Assembly (NCBI GenBank): GCA_022600315.1 | Contig: JAHZKQ010000065.1 | Location: 1 to 7,842, forward strand | From: Gammaproteobacteria bacterium | Lineage (GTDB): Bacteria > Pseudomonadota > Gammaproteobacteria > Coxiellales > Coxiellaceae | Reading direction: 5' to 3' | DNA: 7,842 nucleotides | Shown: positions 1-3,764 of the stretch, piece after piece | Layout: the number at the start of each line of letters is the position of its first letter | How positions within the stretch are numbered: the first letter of the stretch is position 1 | Position numbers and translations under genes: made by a program | The notes under the pieces: generated by a model | The model's input: only the letters and a program-made list of their open reading frames with translations | Database searches by the model: none | What the model was told of the DNA's origin: nothing

Positions 1-123
1 GATAACATCAAGGTAGTGGTGGAATTAATTGCACCGATTGCGATGGAAGACGGTTTACGTTTTGCGGTTCGTGAAGGTGGCCGTACCGTAGGTGCCGGTG
101 TTGTTAGCAAAATTATTGAATAG
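1..123 (+). CDS. tuf: Elongation factor Tu, C-terminal end (5' partial)
   Basis: Frame 1 is open from the window edge to a TAG stop and gives the last 40 residues of EF-Tu. The blocks [10 protein letters not shown] and [12 protein letters not shown] are the near-invariant end of domain III, the beta-barrel that contacts tRNA and closes on the GTPase domain. EF-Tu carries aminoacyl-tRNA to the ribosomal A site as a GTP complex. The tail ends in SKIIE where E. coli has AKVLG, an ordinary variation. The following tRNA-Trp, secE and nusG indicate that this is the tuf copy of the secE-rpoB cluster (tufB position) rather than the copy after fusA, but whether there is a second copy cannot be seen here. 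Identity is secure; the start lies outside the window. Confidence 0.97.
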   Translation, partial: DNIKVVVELIAPIAMEDGLRFAVREGGRTVGAGVVSKIIE

Positions 124-135
124 TTTGGAGATTGG

Positions 136-165
136 TGGGGGCGATTGATTGGCCCTCAACTTTTT
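136..165 (+). terminator. Possible weak intrinsic terminator after tuf
   Basis: A 7-bp stem (136-142 with 152-158, including one G-T pair) closes a 9-nt loop, and five T residues follow at 161-165 after a short AAC. The stem is GC-rich (GGGGGC against GCCCTC). It sits between the tuf stop and tRNA-Trp, so it could partly end tuf transcription or act as an mRNA 3' end after processing. The large loop and the bases between stem and T-run make it weaker than a canonical terminator, and read-through into tRNA-Trp and secE is likely because I see no good promoter in this gap. Confidence 0.4.
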
Positions 166-178
166 GTCCTAGGTTTAT

Positions 179-254
179 AGGTCAGTAGCTCAATTGGCAG
201 AGCAACGGTCTCCAAAACCGTAGGTTGGGGGTTCGATTCCCTCCTGACCTGCCA
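179..254 (+). tRNA. tRNA-Trp (anticodon CCA)
   Basis: All cloverleaf parts can be read. The acceptor stem AGGTCAG pairs with CTGACCT. The D arm is GCTC/GAGC with the loop AATTGGCA. The anticodon stem ACGGT/ACCGT encloses the loop CTCCAAA with anticodon CCA, which reads UGG. The variable loop is AGGTT. The T stem GGGGG/CCCTC, with one G-T pair, encloses TTCGATT. The discriminator is G, and the terminal CCA is encoded in the DNA at 252-254. The position between tuf and secE is common outside Enterobacterales. With only 22 nt to the secE ATG, the tRNA is probably cut out of a longer transcript that also carries secE and nusG. Confidence 0.97.
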
Positions 255-268
255 GAATTGCAAACGTT

Positions 269-272
269 GGGG
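269..272 (+). promoter_or_regulatory. secE Shine-Dalgarno, deciding the start
   Basis: GGGG lies 4 nt before ATG at 277 and only 1 nt before an in-frame TTG at 274. The spacing favours the ATG. The spacing is on the short side, so initiation may be modest. Confidence 0.5.
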
Positions 273-276
273 TTTG

Positions 277-657
277 ATGAAAAAAGACAACGGTGGTGAA
301 AAACAATTTCATTTTGATTGGTTGAAATGGATTGTGGTGGTGGTTTTGCTTAGTGCTGGCGTGTATGCCAATTACCATTATGCGCAGATTGCTTGGTCAT
401 TGCGCGCAGTGGGTTGGATTTTATTAGTTGTCATTATGGCCTTAATTGCTTCGCAAACCTTACAGGGCATGCGGGCCTGGGGTTTTGTAAAATCAGCGCG
501 AGTAGAGCTGCGCAAGGTTGTTTGGCCAAATCGACAAGAAACCGTGCAAACAACGCTTATTGTGGTTGTGATGGTAGTGATCACGGCCATTGTTTTATGG
601 GGTTTGGATAATTTATTTTTATGGCTCGTAGGCCTGTTAACAGGGCAAAGAGGTTAA
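277..657 (+). CDS. secE: Preprotein translocase subunit SecE
   Basis: This is the 126-residue inner-membrane subunit that clamps the two halves of SecY in the SecYEG channel; the E. coli protein has 127 residues. As in the three-helix gammaproteobacterial form, hydrophobic segments lie at about residues 16-32, 44-62 and 92-121, the last interrupted near WGLDN. The conserved cytosolic amphipathic helix and hinge is at about 70-91 and includes [14 protein letters not shown], the family signature essential for SecY contact. I choose ATG at 277 rather than the in-frame TTG at 274 because of Shine-Dalgarno spacing; the TTG would add one residue. It starts 22 nt after tRNA-Trp and ends 4 nt before nusG, whose Shine-Dalgarno AGAGG (649-653) lies within the last secE codons, which suggests coupled translation. 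Identity is secure. Confidence 0.97.
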   Translation: MKKDNGGEKQFHFDWLKWIVVVVLLSAGVYANYHYAQIAWSLRAVGWILLVVIMALIASQTLQGMRAWGFVKSARVELRKVVWPNRQETVQTTLIVVVMVVITAIVLWGLDNLFLWLVGLLTGQRG

Positions 658-661
658 AGTT

Positions 662-1207
662 ATGACAGAAGGGGCAGCAAAGCGATGGTATGTCATTCAT
701 GCGTATTCGGGCTATGAAAATTATGTTGTCCGTGCGTTGCAAGAACGAATTCGTTTAAAAGGTTTAGAAGAGCGGTTTGGCGAAGTGATTGTGCCAACCG
801 AAGAAGTGGTGGAAATGCGTGCGGGACAAAAACGTAAAAGCGAACGCAAATTTTTCCCCGGTTACGTTTTAGTGCAAATGGAAATGGATGATATCACTTG
901 GCATTTAGTGCGTGGCGTACCGCGAGTATTAGGTTTTATTGGTGGTACTGCAGAACGTCCAGCGCCATTGTCTGATAAAGAGGCGGCTAATATATTACAG
1001 CGTGTTGAAGAAGGTGAAAATAAACCGAAGCCGAAAGTATTGTTTGAGCCGGGTGAGATGGTGCGTGTCACCGAGGGACCATTTGCTGATTTTAATGGGG
1101 TGGTTGAAGACGTTAATTATGAAAAAAGTCGGTTACGGGTCTCGGTATCGATTTTTGGTCGAGCAACGCCAGTTGAATTAGAGTTTGGGCAGGTAGAAAA
1201 AAGTTAG
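662..1207 (+). CDS. nusG: Transcription termination/antitermination protein NusG
   Basis: NusG binds the RNA polymerase clamp and suppresses pausing. Through its C-terminal domain it contacts either Rho or ribosomal protein S10. The length of 181 residues equals that of E. coli NusG. The NGN domain covers about residues 6-117, with [13 protein letters not shown] at its start and the signature [16 protein letters not shown] at 58-73. A short linker rich in Lys and Pro follows at about 118-127, then the KOW domain at about 130-180 with [13 protein letters not shown] and [13 protein letters not shown]. The aromatic residue used in S10 and Rho contact in E. coli (F165) is present at the same number. 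The start ATG has AGAGG 8 nt upstream, inside secE. The 102-nt gap to rplK contains RNA structure. No anomalies are visible. Confidence 0.98.
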   Translation: MTEGAAKRWYVIHAYSGYENYVVRALQERIRLKGLEERFGEVIVPTEEVVEMRAGQKRKSERKFFPGYVLVQMEMDDITWHLVRGVPRVLGFIGGTAERPAPLSDKEAANILQRVEEGENKPKPKVLFEPGEMVRVTEGPFADFNGVVEDVNYEKSRLRVSVSIFGRATPVELEFGQVEKS

Positions 1208-1216
1208 TTTTAGGGA

Positions 1217-1234
1217 CGCCAATGGATATTGGCG
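1217..1234 (+). other. Perfect 7-bp hairpin after nusG, no T-run
   Basis: CGCCAAT (1217-1223) and ATTGGCG (1228-1234) form a perfect stem around the tetraloop GGAT, 9 nt after the nusG stop. The next bases on the + strand are A-rich rather than T-rich, so this is not a canonical Rho-independent terminator. It may stabilise the 3' end of a processed secE-nusG message or act as a pause site; its role cannot be told from the sequence. Confidence 0.5.
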
Positions 1235-1250
1235 ACAAATTAAAATAAAA

Positions 1251-1300
1251 ATGGGGAGCGGTTGAGTAATTTAAATTAGTCCCGCGTTAATACCCAGGAG
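1251..1300 (+). promoter_or_regulatory. Putative L1-binding leader element of rplK-rplA
   Basis: Two short helices are separated by an asymmetric internal loop. The lower helix is TGGG (1252-1255) with CCCA (1293-1296). The internal loop is GA (1256-1257) against GTTAATA (1286-1292). The upper helix is GCGG (1258-1261) with CCGC (1282-1285). It is capped by a hairpin whose tip is the palindrome TAATTTAAATTA (1267-1278). L1 is known to repress the L11 operon in E. coli by binding a leader structure that mimics its 23S rRNA site, built as two helices around an asymmetric loop. Here the lower helix includes the first base of the rplK Shine-Dalgarno AGGAG (1296-1300), so stabilising it would block initiation. 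The pairing is seen; L1 binding is inferred. Confidence 0.65.
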
Positions 1301-1309
1301 ATAAAAATC

Positions 1310-1744
1310 ATGGCAAAGAAAGTTTCAGCGTATATTCGCTTGCAAGTTAAAGCGGGTGAAGCAAATCCAAGTCCACCTGTGGGCCCAGCATTGGGTCAGC
1401 ACGGCGTGAATATTATGGAGTTTTGTAAAGCCTTCAATGCGAAAACCCAAGAAATGGAAAAAGGCTTGCCTATTCCCGTTATTATTACCGTCTATGCGGA
1501 TCGCAGTTTTACTTTTGTTACTAAAACCCCGCCGGCATCGGTATTAATTAAGAAGGCATTGAAATTACCGAAAGGTAGCGCAACGCCAAATACCGATAAA
1601 GTTGGCAAAATAACTCATGATCAATTAGTTGAAATTGCTAAAGTGAAGGAGCCTGATATTACCGCTGCTTCTATCAAAGCGGCTGTGCGCACTATTGCAG
1701 GTACAGCGCGCAGTATGGGTGTTGATGCAGAGGGGGTTGAATAA
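1310..1744 (+). CDS. rplK: 50S ribosomal protein L11
   Basis: L11 binds the GTPase-associated centre of 23S rRNA (helices 43/44) together with L10, and in E. coli is needed for RelA activation. The protein has 144 residues against 142 in E. coli. The N-terminal domain at about 1-70 carries the Pro-rich signature [14 protein letters not shown] (19-32) and the run [11 protein letters not shown]; this is the thiostrepton-contact face in other bacteria. The rRNA-binding C-terminal domain at about 75-144 includes DKVGKI and the terminal helix GTARSMG (131-137). Two extra residues at the end (tail DAEGVE) account for the length. AGGAG lies 9 nt before the ATG. The TAA stop shares its last A with the rplA ATG, and the last codons of rplK hold the rplA Shine-Dalgarno, so rplA translation is probably coupled to it. 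Confidence 0.98.
   Translation: MAKKVSAYIRLQVKAGEANPSPPVGPALGQHGVNIMEFCKAFNAKTQEMEKGLPIPVIITVYADRSFTFVTKTPPASVLIKKALKLPKGSATPNTDKVGKITHDQLVEIAKVKEPDITAASIKAAVRTIAGTARSMGVDAEGVE
1731..1736 (+). promoter_or_regulatory. rplA Shine-Dalgarno inside rplK
   Basis: AGGGGG lies 7 nt before the rplA ATG, within the last codons of rplK. This supports initiation at 1744 with a one-base stop/start overlap rather than at the in-frame ATG at 1756. Confidence 0.7.
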
Positions 1745-2442
1745 TGGCACGTGCAATGTCTAAACGTAGAAAAGCCATCCAAGAAAAAATTCAATTCGGT
1801 GCAACTTATCCGATGGATGAAGCAGTTAAATTAATGGCTGAATGCGCTACCGTTAAATTTTCTGAGGCGGTTGATGTGGCTGTAAGGCTTGGTGTAGACG
1901 CACGCAAGTCAGAACAAAATGTGCGTGGTGCGACCGTATTGCCTAACGGCACAGGACGTGATGTAAAAGTTGCGGTATTTGCGCAAGGTGAAAATGCCAA
2001 GAAAGCTGAGAAAGCTGGTGCTGATATTGTGGGCTTTGAAGATTTAGCCGAGCAAATTAAAAAAGGTGAGATTAATTTTGATGTATTGATTGCAACGCCG
2101 GATTCGATGCGTGTGGTGGGTCAGTTAGGTCAAATTTTAGGACCGCGCGGTTTAATGCCGAATCCTAAAGTGGGTACGGTATCGCCTGATGTCACCAAGG
2201 CGGTCTCCAATGCTAAAAGTGGTCAGATTCGTTATCGCACTGACAAAAATGGCATTGTGCATTGTCGTATTGGTAAAGCGGATTTTTCTGCTGCAGCATT
2301 AAAGCAAAATTTAGAAGCCTTATTGGCAGACTTGAAAAAACTTAAGCCTAGTAGTGCTAAGGGAGTTTATTTCAAGAAAATTACCCTATCGACAACGATG
2401 GGGCCGGGATTAACAGTTGATGTGGCTTCATTAGAAACCTAA
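1744..2442 (+). CDS. rplA: 50S ribosomal protein L1
   Basis: L1 forms the mobile L1 stalk that helps release deacylated tRNA from the E site, and in E. coli it represses its own operon by binding the rplK leader. The protein has 232 residues against 234 in E. coli. Domain I is formed by the two ends of the chain (about 1-67 and 160-232), and domain II by the middle. Family signatures are visible: [15 protein letters not shown] (58-72), [14 protein letters not shown] (133-146), and STTMGPG (216-222), part of the rRNA-binding surface. The ATG at 1744 aligns with the E. coli N-terminus ([10 protein letters not shown] against MAKLTKRMR). A candidate L1 target is present just upstream of rplK, so the feedback loop is plausible here. 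After the stop there is a long structured spacer instead of an immediately following gene. Confidence 0.98.
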   Translation: MARAMSKRRKAIQEKIQFGATYPMDEAVKLMAECATVKFSEAVDVAVRLGVDARKSEQNVRGATVLPNGTGRDVKVAVFAQGENAKKAEKAGADIVGFEDLAEQIKKGEINFDVLIATPDSMRVVGQLGQILGPRGLMPNPKVGTVSPDVTKAVSNAKSGQIRYRTDKNGIVHCRIGKADFSAAALKQNLEALLADLKKLKPSSAKGVYFKKITLSTTMGPGLTVDVASLET

Positions 2443-2454
2443 TGAAGTTTTGAA

Positions 2455-2483
2455 TTCGCAGTCATCGCACGATTGATTTTAAT
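2455..2483 (+). promoter_or_regulatory. Possible rplJ promoter (weak call)
   Basis: TTCGCA (2455-2460) and TTTAAT (2478-2483) are 17 nt apart and match the sigma70 -35 and -10 consensus at 4 of 6 and 5 of 6 positions. A start near 2490 would lie just upstream of the L10-leader-like fold, which agrees with E. coli having a promoter in this spacer. In AT-rich DNA such matches arise often by chance. Confidence 0.3.
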
Positions 2484-2486
2484 TGG
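2476..2486 (+). repeat. 11-nt direct repeat, copy 1 (copy 2 at 2678-2688)
   Basis: ATTTTAATTGG occurs here and again at 2678-2688. Both copies are complementary over 10 nt to CCAATTAAAA at 2665-2674. The copies flank the L10-leader-like fold. Confidence 0.7.
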
Positions 2487-2500
2487 TTGTGTGATTAGCT

Positions 2501-2590
2501 GTCGAAGACCGTAGGTGCGAAAGGAATACTTTTGCTTAAATTTTTTTGGCCTACGCAGACGGTGTATATGCAAATGGTTTGCTGCACCTG
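2501..2590 (+). promoter_or_regulatory. L10 leader-like autoregulatory RNA upstream of rplJ
   Basis: GTAGG (2511-2515) pairs with CCTAC (2550-2554), and ACC (2508-2510) pairs with GGT (2561-2563). GCAGAC (2555-2560) is left as a one-sided 6-nt bulge, a layout compatible with a kink-turn. Inside the loop is a 7-bp hairpin GCGAAAG/CTTTTGC (2517-2523 with 2529-2535). The combination GACCGTAGGTG ... CCTACGCAGACGGTG is what I recall for L10 leaders of gammaproteobacteria, where the L10-L12 complex binds the mRNA in imitation of its 23S rRNA site and lowers rplJ-rplL translation. The fold ends about 180 nt before the rplJ start, so control would need long-range structure. The pairing is seen; protein binding is inferred. 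Confidence 0.75.
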
Positions 2591-2614
2591 AATAATGGGG
2601 GAAATTTTAGCGGG

Positions 2615-2655
2615 CACTTAAGTATTTTTGCTGAAATAGCTTAAAAACGCAAGTG
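2615..2655 (+). other. Imperfect long hairpin in rplJ leader
   Basis: CACTT (2615-2619) pairs with AAGTG (2651-2655). TTTTT (2625-2629) pairs with AAAAA (2643-2647). GCT (2630-2632) pairs with AGC (2638-2640) around the loop GAAAT, with an internal loop and a 2-nt bulge between the blocks. No T-run follows, so it is not a terminator. It may be a spacer fold or a processing site. Confidence 0.4.
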
Positions 2656-2664
2656 TAAGGTAGC

Positions 2665-2688
2665 CCAATTAAAAAGCATTTTAATTGG
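2665..2688 (+). other. Perfect 10-bp hairpin before rplJ
   Basis: CCAATTAAAA (2665-2674) and TTTTAATTGG (2679-2688) form a perfect 10-bp stem with loop AGCA. It lies 46 nt before the rplJ Shine-Dalgarno and is not followed by a T-run. Its 3' arm is also present as a direct repeat at 2476-2486, upstream of the L10-leader-like fold, so the 5' arm has two possible partners. Confidence 0.65.
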
Positions 2689-2745
2689 ACGATTTAAACT
2701 TAAAGTGTGTGCTAATAATTTTTGATAAAAACTTGGAGGTAGATA

Positions 2746-3273
2746 GTGGCATTAAATCTTGAAGACAAAAAAGCAATTGTTACTGAAATGCAGGATGTTT
2801 TAGGACGTTCGGTATCAGCGGTTGCTGCCGACTATCGTGGCTTAACAGTTTCACAAATGACGCAACTACGTTCGAATGCGCGAGAAAAAAATGTGCACGT
2901 GCGAATTTATCGCAACACATTGGCGCGTCGAGCCGTCAAAGAAACTGATTTTGCTTGTCTTACCGAAGTATTAACTGGTCCGATTGTGTTGTTACTAGCG
3001 CAAGAAGAACCAGGGTCTGCGGCACGTCTGGCTAGAGATTTCATGAAAGAACATGAAAACTTAGAGGTTCGTGCTTTAGCGTTAGACGGTATCTTACTCG
3101 CGGCCAATGAATTAAAAGCCGTGGCAAGTTTACCATCAAGAGATGAAGCGATTGCACAACTGATGTCGGTTATGCAAGCGCCAATCACTAAGCTAGCGCG
3201 CACTATGGCAGAAACCTATGCACAACTGGTGCGGGTGGTGGCAGCTGTTGGCGATAAAAAGCAGGCCGAATAA
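2746..3273 (+). CDS. rplJ: 50S ribosomal protein L10
   Basis: L10 anchors L7/L12 dimers to 23S rRNA as the base of the ribosomal stalk and, with L12, is the known repressor of the rplJL leader. The protein has 175 residues, ten more than in E. coli. The rRNA-binding N-terminal part shows MALNLEDKKA at the start, ADYRGLTV (28-35) and RNTLARRA (56-63). The C-terminal helix that holds L12 dimers spans about 135-175 and contains the extra length (KLARTMAETYAQLVRVVAA). The start is GTG, the only non-ATG start in the window, with a strong GGAGGT 5 nt upstream and an N-terminus that aligns with E. coli from the first residue. It ends 37 nt before the rplL ATG. Identity is secure. Confidence 0.97.
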   Translation: MALNLEDKKAIVTEMQDVLGRSVSAVAADYRGLTVSQMTQLRSNAREKNVHVRIYRNTLARRAVKETDFACLTEVLTGPIVLLLAQEEPGSAARLARDFMKEHENLEVRALALDGILLAANELKAVASLPSRDEAIAQLMSVMQAPITKLARTMAETYAQLVRVVAAVGDKKQAE

Positions 3274-3297
3274 TCGGTAGTTAACATATTAAACTAT

Positions 3298-3303
3298 GAG
3301 GAG
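3298..3303 (+). promoter_or_regulatory. rplL Shine-Dalgarno, deciding the start
   Basis: GAGGAG lies 7 nt before ATG at 3311. It overlaps an in-frame upstream ATG at 3296, which has no ribosome binding site of its own, so 3311 is the real start. Confidence 0.85.
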
Positions 3304-3310
3304 TCATCTA

Positions 3311-3688
3311 ATGGCTGTAAGTAAAGAAGATATTTTGGGTGCAATTAAAGAAATGAGCGTCATGGACGTCGTTGATTTAGTTAAAGCAATGGAAGAAGAA
3401 TTTGGTGTTTCTGCAGCGGCTGCCGTTGCGGTTGCAGGTCCTGCAGCGGGCGGCGATGCTGGTGCGGCGGCTGAACAAACTGAATTTGATGTTGTGATGA
3501 CTAGTTTTGGTGCTAATAAAATTGCAGTCATTAAAGCAATTCGTGCAATTACCGGGCTTGGTCTAAAAGAAGCTAAAGATATGGTGGAAGGTGTACCGGC
3601 CACTATTAAAGAAGGAATTGCTAAAGACGAAGCAGAAAAAGTCAAAGCCCAATTAGTTGAGGCGGGCGCAACTGTTGAAGTGAAATAA
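3311..3688 (+). CDS. rplL: 50S ribosomal protein L7/L12
   Basis: L7/L12 is the multicopy flexible stalk protein that recruits and activates translational GTPases such as EF-Tu, EF-G and IF2. The protein has 125 residues against 121 in E. coli. The N-terminal dimerisation and L10-binding helices are at about 1-35, with [19 protein letters not shown]. An Ala/Gly-rich hinge follows at about 36-54 and is a few residues longer than in E. coli. The factor-binding C-terminal domain is at 57-125, with [12 protein letters not shown] (67-78) and GLGLKEAKD (82-90), whose Lys and Gly residues form the EF-Tu/EF-G contact surface. ATG at 3311 is chosen over 3296 because of the Shine-Dalgarno and because MAVSKEDI aligns with the family start. 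High expression is expected. A terminator hairpin follows 10 nt after the stop. Confidence 0.98.
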   Translation: MAVSKEDILGAIKEMSVMDVVDLVKAMEEEFGVSAAAAVAVAGPAAGGDAGAAAEQTEFDVVMTSFGANKIAVIKAIRAITGLGLKEAKDMVEGVPATIKEGIAKDEAEKVKAQLVEAGATVEVK

Positions 3689-3697
3689 TTCATCGCG

Positions 3698-3730
3698 ATT
3701 GCGGCGTGCAGTGGTGCGCCGCAATTTTTT
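3698..3730 (+). terminator. Intrinsic terminator/attenuator between rplL and rpoB
   Basis: ATTGCGGCG (3698-3706) pairs with CGCCGCAAT (3717-3725), a perfect 9-bp stem. Three further pairs (two G-T) extend it to the tetraloop AGTG. Six T residues at 3725-3730 overlap the foot of the stem. This is the best terminator in the window. In E. coli a partial terminator in the same gap lowers rpoBC relative to rplJL, and the same job is likely here because no clear rpoB promoter is visible in the remaining 34 nt. Confidence 0.9.
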
Positions 3731-3764
3731 ATTGGTTTTTACGTTGAATAATTGAGGAATCCAA

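Larger units (their letters stand above)
2443..2745 (+). other. rplA-rplJ spacer, 303 nt, structured, no gene
   Basis: I see no credible ORF here. The spacer holds, in order, a possible weak promoter, an L10-leader-like element, a small 5-bp hairpin (2570-2582), a long imperfect hairpin, a 10-bp hairpin, and the rplJ Shine-Dalgarno GGAGGT at 2735-2740. The length and position match the E. coli rplJL leader, where L10-L12 binds far upstream of the rplJ start. Confidence 0.85.

Noticed and set aside
274..276. TTG start for secE
   Set aside because: It is adjacent to an ATG with better Shine-Dalgarno spacing and changes only one residue.
1262..1291. Promoter-like pair TTGAGT / GTTAAT before rplK
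   Set aside because: An 18-nt spacer and partial matches exist, but transcription would start inside the Shine-Dalgarno, and the bases are better explained by the L1-type leader fold.
2517..2547. Hairpin followed by seven Ts in the rplJ leader as a terminator
   Set aside because: The 7-bp stem contains a G-T pair and is separated from the T-run by TTAAA. It is better read as the inner hairpin of the L10-type leader.
2596..2602. GGGGG run resembling a Shine-Dalgarno in the rplA-rplJ spacer
   Set aside because: No start codon follows at usable distance and no ORF is supported there.
2685..2719. Promoter-like TTGGAC and TAATAAT before rplJ
   Set aside because: The spacing of 22 nt or more is outside the sigma70 range, and no other -35 fits the AT-rich -10.
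3296..3310. Upstream in-frame ATG for rplL
   Set aside because: It overlaps the Shine-Dalgarno of the 3311 start, has none of its own, and would add five residues absent from the family.
3304..3693. 129-codon open frame on the - strand covering all of rplL
   Set aside because: It is an exact shadow of rplL, low-complexity (Ala, Ser, Thr, Ile) because of the Ala-rich GCN codons on the other strand. It has no family resemblance and no plausible ribosome binding site.
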